Counted from the first letter of the stretch, positions 8,180-17,153 are shown. The stretch: DNA of 64,000 nt from Gp6-AA40 sp032156805 (GCA_032156805.1 JALDXQ010000009.1:1-64000); one strand, 5' to 3'. Numbers and translations are program-made. Notes: generated by a model not told the origin, from the letters alone.

Positions 8180-8188
8180 AATAGTTCA

Positions 8189-9004
8189 ATGGCTTCTTTC
8201 TCAGTTGTTTCCAACATCGCGTCGATGAACGCGCAGGCGAACCTGCTCAACACGAACGTCGGCCTGAACAAAGCGCTGACCCGCCTCTCGAGCGGCTTCC
8301 GCATCAACATGTCGGGCGACGACGCGGCCGGCCTGGCCGTGGCGAACCGCTATCGGTCTGACGTGGCGATCATCAGCCAGGGCATCCGCAACGCGAACGA
8401 CGGATTGTCGGAGCTCCAGATCAAGGACGGCGCGCTCAACAACATTTCGCACCTGCTCGATCGTCTCGCCACGCTGTCGACGCAGTCCGCGTCGGGGCAC
8501 ACCACCGCGGCACAGCGCACGATTCTGGCGCAGGAAGCAACGGATCTCCTCGCGGAAATCAACCGCGAAGCGCAGATCGGTGGCCTCAGCGCCGACGCCG
8601 GCGTGAGCTTCTCCGTGTTCGTCAGCAACGACACCGGCAACGAGACGATTTCGTCGACCTCGCCGATTCAGGACGTCGATGCCAACGGTCTCGCGATCGA
8701 CACGATCAACATTGCGACGCAGGCTGGCGCGCAGACGGCCATCACCAGCATCGCGACGGCGATCGGAACCCTCGGCTCGGTTCAGGGCCAGGTCGGTACG
8801 CTGCAGAACCGCCTCCAGTTCGCCATCTCGCTGGCGCAGTCGCAGTTGACCAACAAGAAGGCCGCCGAGAGCCGCATCCGTGACGCGAACGTCGCTGAGG
8901 AATCGGCGAACATGACCCGGTTCAACATCCTGAGCCAGACGGGCATTGCCGCCCTGGCACAGGCGAACCAGGCCAGCGCGTCGGTTCTGTCACTGCTCCG
9001 GTAA
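8189..9004 (+). CDS. fliC: Flagellin FliC, short form
   Basis: The 271-residue protein contains the conserved N-terminal D0/D1 region (NIASMNAQANL, LNKALTRLSSGFRI, DDAAGLAVANRYRSD, GLSELQIKDGALNNI) and C-terminal D1/D0 region (KAAESRIRDANVAEESA, ILSQTGIAALAQANQ). Almost nothing lies between, so the variable D2/D3 domains are missing, as in many compact flagellins. The Ser/Thr-rich stretch near 95-110 is a possible site for the sugar made by the adjacent operon (inference). This is the only flagellin in the window. A sigma28 promoter and a CsrA-responsive leader precede it. Confidence 0.97.
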   Translation: MASFSVVSNIASMNAQANLLNTNVGLNKALTRLSSGFRINMSGDDAAGLAVANRYRSDVAIISQGIRNANDGLSELQIKDGALNNISHLLDRLATLSTQSASGHTTAAQRTILAQEATDLLAEINREAQIGGLSADAGVSFSVFVSNDTGNETISSTSPIQDVDANGLAIDTINIATQAGAQTAITSIATAIGTLGSVQGQVGTLQNRLQFAISLAQSQLTNKKAAESRIRDANVAEESANMTRFNILSQTGIAALAQANQASASVLSLLR

Positions 9005-9012
9005 GTAAGTAA

Positions 9013-9047
9013 GGCTCTGGGCTCCGGGCGCATGGCTCTGGGCTCTG
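9013..9047. repeat. Heptad array after fliC, unit GGCTCTG
   Basis: Five 7-nt units in perfect phase: GGCTCTG, GGCTCCG, GGCGCAT and two more GGCTCTG. The same unit appears at 45773-45835. A separate stem-loop follows at 9069. Confidence 0.85.
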
Positions 9048-9068
9048 GCACCACTCGGACGTAACCAA

Positions 9069-9102
9069 GGCGGGATGAAGGGGAGGGCCCTTTCTTCCCG
9101 CC
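9069..9102 (+). terminator. Probable fliC terminator stem-loop
   Basis: Arms GGCGGGA and TCCCGCC enclose a second paired block (GAAGGG with CCCTTTC, one bulge), giving a 14-bp imperfect stem with a short loop, followed by GTTTCC. The T tract is short, so termination strength is uncertain. It may separate abundant fliC mRNA from fliD. Confidence 0.6.
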
Positions 9103-9158
9103 GTTTCCACTTGGCGACGGCCCGAGTTGGCTCGGTTCTCGCAACGGGGGAAGCAATT

Positions 9159-10556
9159 ATGGGTTCGCCGATTACGTTCAGCGGTTTCAATCAGATCGAC
9201 TTCGGTCAGATCCTCAATGTGATCATGACCGCCGAGCGCGCGCCGTTGACCGCGCTCGAAACCCAGCGAACGACACTGAACCAGCAGGGGACGGCGTTTA
9301 CCACGCTGGCCGGCAAGCTGGGTGCTCTCGAATCGGCTGTCGAGACGCTCTCCGACGAGAACGGCTTCTCCATCTTCGCGGTCAGCAGCACCAGCCCGGA
9401 GAGTGTCGGCGCAACGGCAACCAGCGGTGGGATGGCCGGCATCTACGAAGTCGCCGTCTCCGAGCTGGCGCGTGCACAGGTCATGGCGTCCACCACGACC
9501 TACTCCGGGCCCGACGATGTGATCGCGACCGCCGGCAGTGTCAGCGTTGCACTGTACGGCAATCCGCCCGTGAACATTCCTCCGAGCGGCGTGTCCGGTC
9601 CGATGACCGTGCGTCAACTGGCTGATGCCATCAACTCGGATTCCACGTCTCCGGTGTCGGCAGCGATTGTCCAGGCCGCGCCCGGACAGTACCGCCTCGT
9701 TCTCACGGGCCGAAGCGCAGGCAGTGCGAACGCCTTCACCGTGACGAGCACTCTGTCCGGTGGTGTGGGACTGACCTTCCCAGACACCGACACCGACGGG
9801 ACCTACGGCGACGATGCCGCCGATTCGGCGGTGACGGCCACCAACTCGGCGCTGACGATCAACAACATCCCTGTGACGGGCATCACGAACACCATCGAAG
9901 AAGCGATTCCTGGTGTGACGTTGACGCTGTCCAAGAAGGACCCGGCGGCCAGGGTGCTGGTCGAGGTCAAGGAGAGCGCCGACGAAGCCAAGACTCAGCT
10001 CGAGGCGTTCGTGACGGCATACAACGACCTCATGTCGTTCGTCACGGAACAGAACACGGCCGCCATCGCGGGCAAGGCGAGCATCGGCAGAGACTCGCTG
10101 GTGCGCTCGTTGAAGATGGGACTGACCGATGCCATGCGCGCCGAGTACACCGATGCCGGTGAGATCTACACGAGACTCTCGACGGTCGGCGTGGAATTCG
10201 AATCAACCGGCACCATCAAGATCAATGAGGCGGCGTTGAAGGCCGCGGTCCTCGACGATCCCGATGCCGTGCGCAAGCTGTTCGTCGGTGCCGACGGCGC
10301 CAGCGGAGTCTTCGGCGCGCTCAAACTGCAGGTCGAGGAGTACACGAAGGCGGGCGGCCTGGTGCAAGACGCGAAGGATCGCTTGAAGGATCAGATCCTC
10401 AAGATTGATTCGCGACTCGACACGATGGAGATGCAGCTGGAGCTGCGACGCCAGACGCTGCAGCGCGAGTTCATCGCCGCCGACCAGCTCATGACGCAGC
10501 TCAATAGCCAGAGCTCGTCGCTTCAAGCGCTGGGCGGGCAGTACCGATTGTTCTAG
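9159..10556 (+). CDS. fliD: Flagellar filament cap protein FliD (HAP2)
   Basis: The 465-residue protein has a FliD N-terminal domain near residues 10-110 (FSGFNQIDFGQILNVIM, APLTALETQRTTLNQQ) and a C-terminal FliD domain near 230-455, ending in a coiled-coil RLDTMEMQLELRRQTL and the IAADQLMTQLNSQSSSL tail typical of the family. It caps the filament and helps flagellin polymerise. The ATG at 9159 is preferred to an upstream start at 9075 because the family N-terminus begins here and GGGGGAAG precedes it; the upstream start would lie inside the terminator hairpin. Confidence 0.95.
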   Translation: MGSPITFSGFNQIDFGQILNVIMTAERAPLTALETQRTTLNQQGTAFTTLAGKLGALESAVETLSDENGFSIFAVSSTSPESVGATATSGGMAGIYEVAVSELARAQVMASTTTYSGPDDVIATAGSVSVALYGNPPVNIPPSGVSGPMTVRQLADAINSDSTSPVSAAIVQAAPGQYRLVLTGRSAGSANAFTVTSTLSGGVGLTFPDTDTDGTYGDDAADSAVTATNSALTINNIPVTGITNTIEEAIPGVTLTLSKKDPAARVLVEVKESADEAKTQLEAFVTAYNDLMSFVTEQNTAAIAGKASIGRDSLVRSLKMGLTDAMRAEYTDAGEIYTRLSTVGVEFESTGTIKINEAALKAAVLDDPDAVRKLFVGADGASGVFGALKLQVEEYTKAGGLVQDAKDRLKDQILKIDSRLDTMEMQLELRRQTLQREFIAADQLMTQLNSQSSSLQALGGQYRLF

Positions 10557-10600
10557 TAACTCGAAATTCAGCATGCAGGTCGCGTAACGGAGACACCCCA

Positions 10601-11005
10601 GTGATAGCTGCCAGCCGCGCCGCACAGGCCTACCGCCGCGTCGAATCGGAGTCGCGCTCGCCCCTCGAGCTCGTCGTCATGTTGTATGACGGCGCGCTGC
10701 GCTTCGTGGACGAGGCACGCGTGGCACACGCCCGGCACGACCTGCGCGCGCGCAGCCAGGCGATCTCCAAGACACTGGCGATCATCGGCGAACTGCAGAA
10801 CACGCTCGACATGGAGCAGGGTGGCGCCGTCGCGGAGCAGCTCGACAACCTCTACACCTACATCAACTCGCGTTTGCTCGATGTCACGCTGAAGCAGGAC
10901 GTCGCGGCCTGTGACGAAGTCCACAAGCTGCTGAGCACGCTTCGCGACGCCTGGTCTCAGGCCTCGTCGCAACCGCCGGCCGCCGGCCTGGCTCTGGCTC
11001 GGTGA
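10601..11005 (+). CDS. fliS: Flagellin export chaperone FliS
   Basis: The 134-residue helical protein has AAQAYRRVESESRSPLELVVMLYDGALRF at its N-terminus, here split as AQAYRRVE, SPLELVVMLYDGAL and FVDEA, and LDNLYTYINSRLLDVTL later. These are the FliS family blocks. It binds the flagellin C-terminus and prevents early polymerisation. GTG start at 10601 has GGAG eight bases upstream. The order fliC-fliD-fliS is classic. Confidence 0.93.
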   Translation: MIAASRAAQAYRRVESESRSPLELVVMLYDGALRFVDEARVAHARHDLRARSQAISKTLAIIGELQNTLDMEQGGAVAEQLDNLYTYINSRLLDVTLKQDVAACDEVHKLLSTLRDAWSQASSQPPAAGLALAR

Positions 11006-11009
11006 CACC

Positions 11010-11483
11010 GTGACCTCCGCCGAGCTCCTGCCCCTGGTCGAGCAGTACCGCGCCGGCCTCGACGCCGAGCTGATGCTGCTGCATCGGCTGCAAGCAATCG
11101 CTGTCGATCAACGGCGCGCCAGCGAGATCGATTCAGTCACGGAGATGCAGGCAACGCACGACCATCGCGATCGGGTGATGGCGACGCTCGTCACCGTCGA
11201 GCACGAGCTCAAAGGCGTCAGGCAACAGCTGCTGACGTTTCGCGAGTACCTGACAGAGATGCCCGCCTTCCAGGAGATCGCCGCGCTCCATCGCCAGGCG
11301 GCCGAGCTGGTCGCCGACATCGTGGCCGTTGATCGGGACTCGGTCCAGGCATTGAAGAACGCCGAGCAGGCGCGGCATCTCGCCGCGCAAACGCTCGAAC
11401 AGGGCGAGAGTACGCTGGCGGCCTACCGCCGCGTCGTCAAGCCGACGCTCGCGTCAGCGACGCTCGTGAACCGCAAGGGATAG
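11010..11483 (+). CDS. FliT/FlgN-like flagellar chaperone or hypothetical protein
   Basis: The 157-residue protein is all helical with heptad-rich segments (ELLPLVEQYRAGLDAELML, VEHELKGVRQQLLTFREYL). It has no recognisable enzyme motif and no membrane segment. It starts at a GTG four bases after the fliS stop. A small helical protein right after fliS is usually FliT, the FliD chaperone, or a FlgN relative; the assignment rests on position and composition only. Confidence 0.55.
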   Translation: MTSAELLPLVEQYRAGLDAELMLLHRLQAIAVDQRRASEIDSVTEMQATHDHRDRVMATLVTVEHELKGVRQQLLTFREYLTEMPAFQEIAALHRQAAELVADIVAVDRDSVQALKNAEQARHLAAQTLEQGESTLAAYRRVVKPTLASATLVNRKG

Positions 11484-11486
11484 CCT

Positions 11487-11521
11487 CAACTCCCACCATC
11501 CAGCTTCCAATTCCCAATGAC
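11487..11521. repeat. Heptad array, unit CAAyTyC
   Basis: Five 7-nt units in strict phase (CAACTCC, CACCATC, CAGCTTC, CAATTCC, CAATGAC) directly after the fliT-like stop and before the convergent permease gene. It reads as one arm of the elements at 34065 and 60588; the second arm here (ATGGGAC onwards) is decayed. Confidence 0.75.
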
Positions 11522-11562
11522 TGTGTTCATGGGACGTTGACGCTTGGGAAACCCCGTCGAGG

Positions 11563-12888
11563 TCAGGCGCGCGACGTGCGGCGAAAGAGAAACGCTCCCG
11601 TCGCCACGGCGACCACAACAGCAACCGCCGCGACCTCGACTCGACTCACAGTCGCAACGATCACGCCGATGATGATCATGCACGTCAACGCCGGAACGAG
11701 CGGACCACCAGGCACGATGAACGGAGTGCCATGGCTGCGAACGTCGCGCCGCCGCAGCTCCCACGCGGCAAGAGCGACGCCGATGTAAACCAGCAAACCG
11801 CTGAAGTTGGTCAGGACGAGCAGGCCCTGGAAGGACCCGGACAGTGCCAGGCCGAGCGCGATGGCCACGTACGTGCCGATGGCGACGTGAGGAGTGCGGC
11901 GCAACGGGTGCACGGCGGCCAACTGGCGCGGCGCGAGTCCGTCCTTCGCAAAGGCAAACAGCGATCGCGGACCGGTCAGCACGGTACCGCACAGGAATCC
12001 AAACATCGAGATCGTGGCGCCGATCAGCAGGAAAGTACGGCCCGCAGGTCCTACGACCGTTGCGGCAGCGTCAGCCAGCGGCGTCACCGGATCGTTTGGA
12101 AGGTCCGGGCCGAGCAGTCCCTGCGCGACAAGCTGAATGGAGATGTAGAGGGCGACGACACCCCCGATCGCGAGAAACACTGCACGCGGTACGGTTCGCG
12201 ACGGGGCGTGCACTTCCCCACTCGGCTGGAGCGCGCCTTCGATCCCGAGGAACGCGAAGATGAGCAGGCCGGTGGCGCTCAGAATCGGCAGAACCTGCGG
12301 GCTCGAATCCCACGAGAGATAGTCCACGCGCACGAACGCCGCTCCCACGAGCACGAAGAGCACGAGCGGCACGAGCTTCGCCACGACCGCGATCTCTACC
12401 AGCCGTGCACCACCGCCTACGCTCCGAACATTGATGATCCCGGCCGCGATCAGCACCGTGGCCATCAACAGACCCCGGACGATGGACGATGACGTGCCGA
12501 TCAGCGCGGCCGCGGACGCCGCGAACACTGACGCGACTGCGGCGGCTGCGGCCACCGCGCTCAGCACGTTGAGGACACCGGTCACGAATCCAGGCAGCGG
12601 CCCGAACGCCGTCTCGACGTAGGCATAGGGGCCTCCGCTCGCCGAGACGCGACTGCCGGCTTCGGCAAAGCACAGCACGCTCAGCGCCATGATGAACGCA
12701 CAGACCAGGTATGCCAGGATCGCCGCCGCGCCAAGTTGGGCGGCAACCACTGCCGGCAGCACGAAAATGCCGCTGCCGACCGTGTAGTTGAAGATCACGG
12801 CGGCCAATTGGCGAACACCCAGTTCGCGGGACAGCAGTTCGTCGTGGGCGCGCGCACCGGGACGCGGGGGTTCCGAGACAAAGGCCAT
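11563..12888 (-). CDS. APC-family amino acid permease
   Basis: The 441-residue protein has about twelve hydrophobic segments. The first contains IFNYTVGSGIFVLPAVVA, the G-S/T-G-I-F substrate-binding signature of APC transporters, and FAEAGSRVSASGGPYAYV follows in the next segments. It should import or exchange an amino acid at the cytoplasmic membrane; the substrate is unknown. The start at 12888 matches the family; codons further upstream run into the divergent GNAT promoter. It is convergent with the fliD operon and unrelated to the flagellar genes. Confidence 0.85.
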   Translation of the reverse strand: MAFVSEPPRPGARAHDELLSRELGVRQLAAVIFNYTVGSGIFVLPAVVAAQLGAAAILAYLVCAFIMALSVLCFAEAGSRVSASGGPYAYVETAFGPLPGFVTGVLNVLSAVAAAAAVASVFAASAAALIGTSSSIVRGLLMATVLIAAGIINVRSVGGGARLVEIAVVAKLVPLVLFVLVGAAFVRVDYLSWDSSPQVLPILSATGLLIFAFLGIEGALQPSGEVHAPSRTVPRAVFLAIGGVVALYISIQLVAQGLLGPDLPNDPVTPLADAAATVVGPAGRTFLLIGATISMFGFLCGTVLTGPRSLFAFAKDGLAPRQLAAVHPLRRTPHVAIGTYVAIALGLALSGSFQGLLVLTNFSGLLVYIGVALAAWELRRRDVRSHGTPFIVPGGPLVPALTCMIIIGVIVATVSRVEVAAVAVVVAVATGAFLFRRTSRA

Positions 12889-12950
12889 GAGCCGAAGACT
12901 GTAGCATTGCGAGGTACACTGAATCGAACCTCGAACCGAGAAACGGGAAG

Positions 12951-13841
12951 ATGACCATCCGCGACTGGCGTGATGCCGACCCCGCCGATACACAAGTGCT
13001 CTACGCTCGCGAACAGGAGTATTGGGTTCGTGAGCTGGCGTGGGACGCGTCGACGGCCTGGCGCGAAATCGAGCAGGCGCGTGTCACCTGGGGCCTGCCG
13101 GGATACTTCGCCATCGACAGCGGCCGCGCCCTGCGCGGCTGGGCGTACTACCTTCCCGAGGGCGAAACCGTGCACCTGGGTGGTGTCGTTGCCGAGACAC
13201 GCGACGCGACCAACGCGCTGCTCGATGCCTGTATGGAGTCCGCATTACGCCCGCCGCGCCCGGCCCGCCTGTCATGTTTCCTCCCCATTCGCGCGGAGGG
13301 CTTCGAGTCCGCCCTCGCGGAACGCGGGTTCGTCTGCGAGCACTACCAATATCTGAGCCGGCAGATTGCGGCCGGCAGCGGCAGCTTCGACGCCGAAACG
13401 TGGAGCACGAACGATCTTCTTCCTGCGGCGGCGCTCTTGCGCGAGTCGTACGGGCAGGACGGCGCGCAATTCGCTCCGCGTGGGACGCCCGAAGAGTGGG
13501 AGCAGTACGTTCGAAGCCTGGTGGAGCGACCTGGTTGCGGCGTCATCGAGCCGACCGTCACGCGAGTGATGCGGAATGGCGCCAGCCTGCAGGCGCTGGT
13601 GCTCGCGACTCGGATCGCACCCGGGACGTTGCACCTGCCGCAGGTGGCGGTTCATCCGTCACGGCGGCGTGAAGGGATTGCGGCCCGGCTCGTGGAAGAG
13701 GCCTGCCGCGCGGCCGCTGTGCGCGGCGTGAAGCTGGCGACGCTATTGGTTGCCGAGAGCAACGCTCACGCGCGAGCGCTGTACGAGAAGATGGGCTTCA
13801 CCCGCACGTCGGGATTCCTGGCCGCAACCAAGACCGTCTGA
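12951..13841 (+). CDS. GNAT-family N-acetyltransferase, two-domain
   Basis: The 296-residue protein has a C-terminal GNAT domain from about 150, with LPQVAVHPSRRREGIAARL (R/Q-x2-G-x-A acetyl-CoA loop) and LLVAESNAHARALYEKMGF. The N-terminal half is a divergent GNAT-like fold (GWAYYLPEGETVHLGGV). A TACACT -10-like box lies at 12914-12919 and a purine-rich ribosome site precedes the ATG. The sugar operon lacks its expected acetyltransferase, but this protein is longer than PseH/LegH and sits outside the operon, so that link is weak. Confidence 0.8.
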   Translation: MTIRDWRDADPADTQVLYAREQEYWVRELAWDASTAWREIEQARVTWGLPGYFAIDSGRALRGWAYYLPEGETVHLGGVVAETRDATNALLDACMESALRPPRPARLSCFLPIRAEGFESALAERGFVCEHYQYLSRQIAAGSGSFDAETWSTNDLLPAAALLRESYGQDGAQFAPRGTPEEWEQYVRSLVERPGCGVIEPTVTRVMRNGASLQALVLATRIAPGTLHLPQVAVHPSRRREGIAARLVEEACRAAAVRGVKLATLLVAESNAHARALYEKMGFTRTSGFLAATKTV

Positions 13842-13858
13842 CCCAGCGGACGGTCGCC

Positions 13859-14089
13859 TTATTTGGCTTTCTTCAGTCGATCCGCCAGCTGCGTCAACTG
13901 GCCCGGCGACACCATGGCCAACTGATTGGCATCGCGAATCTGGTCGTAGATCTCGCGCCGGTGGACGCGCACTTCCGGAGGCGCAACGATGCCCAACCGG
14001 ACACCTTCCTTGCCGACGCGGAGCACTCGCACCTCCACGCCGTCCCCGATCATGATGGCTTCGTGTTTCCGCCGTGTGAAGACCAGCAT
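13859..14089 (-). CDS. csrA: Translational regulator CsrA
   Basis: The 76-residue protein shows the complete CsrA sequence pattern: MLVFTRRKHEAIMIGD, VRVLRVGKEGVRLGIVAP and VHRREIYDQI with the RNA-binding arginine after VHR. It binds GGA motifs in mRNA leaders and blocks ribosome access. It is the last gene of the flagellar run, four bases after fliW. The likely target here is the fliC leader (8125-8179). Confidence 0.95.
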   Translation of the reverse strand: MLVFTRRKHEAIMIGDGVEVRVLRVGKEGVRLGIVAPPEVRVHRREIYDQIRDANQLAMVSPGQLTQLADRLKKAK

Positions 14090-14093
14090 CGCA

Positions 14094-14516
14094 CTACTCG
14101 GCGGGAACCAGGACGTGACGCAGCGGGTAGAGGCAGTTGTGCGGTAACACCTGCTGCCCGCTCATCGTCCGCGGATTGATGACAATCGGCGCGCGCAAAT
14201 TGACCGTGAGCGCACCGGTCGAGTCCATCATCACGAGCGCGAGCCACAGCAGCGGCTCGTCATCCTTGGCGCCGAGCCGCAGACGATCGGCGGCGCTGAG
14301 CTCGCAGCGATAGCCCTCGAGCACGGCGCGCGGATCAATGGCCAGGAACGACGCCTCGGTTCCGTCGAGGGCGTGCAGCCGGCGCAGCGGCGTGGCGGCC
14401 TCGGCCGCCATCACGACCCAGCGCCTGCAGGCTTCGAAGCCGGGAATCCCATCGGGAAAAGTCACCGCCTCCGACACGGTAATTTCGGTTTCGATGGCAG
14501 CGTGTGCGGGCGTCAT
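14094..14516 (-). CDS. fliW: Flagellar assembly factor FliW
   Basis: The 140-residue protein has the FliW pattern: VTFPDGIPGFEACRRWVV, FLAIDPRAVLEGY, WLALVMMD and TVNLRAPIVINPRTMSGQQV. FliW binds either flagellin or CsrA; unexported flagellin frees CsrA, which then stops flagellin translation. The gene overlaps flgL by four bases and is followed by csrA, the usual flgL-fliW-csrA order. Confidence 0.95.
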   Translation of the reverse strand: MTPAHAAIETEITVSEAVTFPDGIPGFEACRRWVVMAAEAATPLRRLHALDGTEASFLAIDPRAVLEGYRCELSAADRLRLGAKDDEPLLWLALVMMDSTGALTVNLRAPIVINPRTMSGQQVLPHNCLYPLRHVLVPAE

Positions 14517-15409
14517 CGCAGGTAATCCATGAGAGACATGCGGGTCACTGAGTTCACCGCGCCGAGCGCGGCACGATAGGCGGCATCGGCCTGGGCCATC
14601 CCGGTAATCGCCTCCGCCATGTTGGTGTCTTCAAGCGCTGACAGCCGCTTGGTGCTGGATCGTTTCAACTCGCCGAGGCGCACCTTGTGCTCATCGATCG
14701 ATCGCAGGTCCGCGCCCACGCGGCCTTGCGCCGTCGAGACGCGATCGAACATGCGCTCCATCGCCGACATGCCGGCATCGATCGCCGCGTCATCACCGGC
14801 GCGAACGGCGGCAATCAGATTGTCGAACTCGACGAAGATGTCTTGCGCCTCAGCGCCCTGCGTCAGCAGCTGGCCGTTGAACGCCATCTTCACCGCGCGC
14901 TGCTGATCGATGTCCACGACCATCTCGGAGGTCGATCCGGCATACGTCGAGATGGGACCGTTCCCCACACGAGTGTAGGGCGCCACCGTGCTGTTCGAGC
15001 CCGAGAACACATGCGTGCCGTTGAACGCCGTGTTCATGTCGCTGAAGATCGTGTCGCGGATGCCTTCGAGATCGACGGCCGCCGCCTCACGTTGAATCGG
15101 CGTCTTGGTGGTGCCGCGGGCGCTTGCCGCGGACACCTGGGCGCGTTCGAGCTGCATTACCAGATCCGACAACACGGTATCGACCACCGCCAGCCGCGAG
15201 GCGATCGTGTCGGTCGCGCGCGAGTACTGATCGATCGCTGCCATCTCGGTGTGCTCGCCGATCGAGCCCAGCGTCGCGGACGGATCGTCGCTCGGCTTCT
15301 CGATCCGCTTGCCGGTGGACACCTGCCGCTGGAACTCCAGCAGGCGGCTGGCCGCGTCCTCGAGGCCCGCGGTGCTGTTGCGGTTCTGTGCGTTGAAGGT
15401 GACTCGCAT
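14513..15409 (-). CDS. flgL: Hook-filament junction protein FlgL (HAP3)
   Basis: The 298-residue protein has flagellin-like ends: QVSTGKRIEKPSDDPS near residues 30-46 and ALEDTNMAEAITGMAQADAAYRAAL, split here as NMAEAITGM and AYRAALGAVNSV, at the C-terminus. FlgL forms the second junction ring between hook and filament. It lies two bases after flgK and overlaps fliW by four. Confidence 0.95.
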   Translation of the reverse strand: MRVTFNAQNRNSTAGLEDAASRLLEFQRQVSTGKRIEKPSDDPSATLGSIGEHTEMAAIDQYSRATDTIASRLAVVDTVLSDLVMQLERAQVSAASARGTTKTPIQREAAAVDLEGIRDTIFSDMNTAFNGTHVFSGSNSTVAPYTRVGNGPISTYAGSTSEMVVDIDQQRAVKMAFNGQLLTQGAEAQDIFVEFDNLIAAVRAGDDAAIDAGMSAMERMFDRVSTAQGRVGADLRSIDEHKVRLGELKRSSTKRLSALEDTNMAEAITGMAQADAAYRAALGAVNSVTRMSLMDYLR

Positions 15410-15411
15410 CG

Positions 15412-16794
15412 TTACCTCAGGATCCCGAGCAGCGTGTCGAGCGTGCTGTCGATCGCGCGAAAGAACCGCGCGTTGGCTTCATACGCCTTCTGGTACTTGA
15501 GCAGATTGACCGCTTCCTCGTCGAGCGACACGCCCGACACCTGGTCGCGCAGCGCATCCACCTGATTGACGATTTCCTCGCGGCTCAGCTGCTCGTTCTT
15601 TGCCGACTGCGAATCACGGCCGGCGCGGTAGACCAGCTGCCCCCAGGCATCGTGCAGCGTCGCGGATCCGCCAAAGACACGCGTCTGCCGAAGCGCCGCG
15701 AGGTCACGGGCCGTGGTGTTGTCACCCACCGGCGCACCCGATCCGGCCGCGGCCACGAGATTGGCGTCAGCCGCTACAGCGGGATCGACCGTAATGGCGC
15801 CGGCCGCACCAGCCGTGCCGACGATCGCGGGCGAGAAGGTGAACAGGTTGCGCCCGGTGCCACCGTCGCCACCGACGCCTGCGGCATGCAGCGTGTTGAC
15901 CTGCGTCACGAATTCGTGGGCCAGCGTATCGAGGCTGGTCTGATAGCCGGGCAACAGTACGTCGCGCGCGTAGACGAGACCGCCAACCTTGCCCGCGCTG
16001 ATTTCCGACGTGATGTCGACACCCGCCGAGAAGATGTGCGAGACGCTGCCGACGACCGAGGTCTCGATCGCGTAGTCGTTCTCGCCGATCACCAGCGCGC
16101 GGCCGTTGCCAATGGTGATGTCGACACCGCCATCGGCGCGCTGGAGGACGTCGACATCGACGATCTCCGACAGCTGACGCACCAGCACCGACTGCTCATC
16201 CTGCAGATGCAGAATCCCGCCCGCGGCTTCCCCCGTTCGGCCGATCGTCTCGTTGATCTTCGCGATCCGCGATGCCAACTCGTTGACATCCTGCGCGGCC
16301 GAGCGCACCTGCTGATCGGTGTCGCGTTGTGCGAGCGAGATCCGCTGCGCCATGTCGCGGAAGGCATCTGCAAGCGACTCCGACTGAAGCAGCACTTCCT
16401 GGCGCGCCACTGACGACGAGGGACTCTGTGACAGCGCCGCGAAGGCATCGAAGAACCGATCGAACGCACCATCAATCGACTCGCCAGGCTTACCGAGCGC
16501 GACTTCGACGACCGAGAGGACATCGGCGAGCGCGGCCTCGCGGCGTTCGGACGGCAGTTCCTGCCGCAATCGACGCTCGATCATCATGTCGCGCGCCGCG
16601 CGGACGCCAGTGACGTCAACGCCGCGGCCGGCCGAGCGATTGGACTCCGGCGGCACGGCGGCCATGTCGATGGTGCGCCGCGTGTAGCCCGGCGTGTTGA
16701 CGTTGGCGATGTTCTGCCCCGTCACGTCGAGCCCGAACCGCTGGGCATCGAGTGCGCGCGCCGCCGACGTCAGACTGCTGAACAGGCTGGACAT
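15412..16794 (-). CDS. flgK: Hook-filament junction protein FlgK (HAP1)
   Basis: The 460-residue protein opens with the rod/hook signature NIANVNTPGYTRR near residues 28-40 and closes with the flg_bbr C-terminal block DEEAVNLLKYQKAYEANARF and DSTLDTLLGILR. The length fits the shorter FlgK proteins. It is the first junction ring above the hook. Five bases separate it from the FlgN-like chaperone gene that probably serves it. Confidence 0.95.
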   Translation of the reverse strand: MSSLFSSLTSAARALDAQRFGLDVTGQNIANVNTPGYTRRTIDMAAVPPESNRSAGRGVDVTGVRAARDMMIERRLRQELPSERREAALADVLSVVEVALGKPGESIDGAFDRFFDAFAALSQSPSSSVARQEVLLQSESLADAFRDMAQRISLAQRDTDQQVRSAAQDVNELASRIAKINETIGRTGEAAGGILHLQDEQSVLVRQLSEIVDVDVLQRADGGVDITIGNGRALVIGENDYAIETSVVGSVSHIFSAGVDITSEISAGKVGGLVYARDVLLPGYQTSLDTLAHEFVTQVNTLHAAGVGGDGGTGRNLFTFSPAIVGTAGAAGAITVDPAVAADANLVAAAGSGAPVGDNTTARDLAALRQTRVFGGSATLHDAWGQLVYRAGRDSQSAKNEQLSREEIVNQVDALRDQVSGVSLDEEAVNLLKYQKAYEANARFFRAIDSTLDTLLGILR

Positions 16795-16799
16795 ATCCC

Positions 16800-17153
16800 T
16801 TAGACCCGCGCGTCCAGCGCCTGTGCGGCGTACGGTGTCGCGGTCCTCCGCGGCCCGTACTCACTGCGCCCCTGGGCCTCGAGGCTGATTCTCACGAAAC
16901 TGTCGAGGGCGCTTCCCAACCGGCGGCAACGCAGCAGTGCCTGGTGCGCGCCTTCAACCTCGACGCGAACGGCACGCCGTTCCTCATCCGGCAGCGAATA
17001 AACGGCCGGGAGCTCGGCGAGGGCTCTTTCGATCTCGGACTCACCCGCCAGCAGCCGCTCGACATCTGGTTGCACCAGCGCCGCCGCAGTTCGCTCGAGC
17101 GCGAGGCGCAGCCGCATCACCGCGGCCGCCGCGCGCGTCCCTTCGTCGCTCAT
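16800..17153 (-). CDS. FlgN-like chaperone for FlgK/FlgL
   Basis: The 117-residue helical protein has no enzyme motif (ALERTAAALVQPDVERLLAGE near the N-terminus). Its place between flgM and flgK is the standard position of flgN, the chaperone of the hook-filament junction proteins. The ATG at 17153 overlaps the flgM stop (TGATG); a GTG three bases earlier is also possible. Confidence 0.7.
   Translation of the reverse strand: MSDEGTRAAAAVMRLRLALERTAAALVQPDVERLLAGESEIERALAELPAVYSLPDEERRAVRVEVEGAHQALLRCRRLGSALDSFVRISLEAQGRSEYGPRRTATPYAAQALDARV

Larger units (their letters stand above)
7881..8188. other. Divergent control region between the sugar operon and fliC (308 bp)
   Basis: No gene is supported here. 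It holds a weak sigma54-like site facing left (7901-7916), a GTCCGG palindromic repeat (8053-8078), a strong sigma28-type promoter facing right (8080-8106), and the fliC leader with two hairpins and two CsrA-type GGA sites (8125-8179). Reading frames crossing it have no family resemblance. Confidence 0.8.

Noticed and set aside
12951..13841. GNAT gene as the missing PseH/LegH acetyltransferase
   Set aside because: It is about 296 residues with two GNAT-like halves, lies outside the sugar operon with its own promoter, and lacks specific PseH features.
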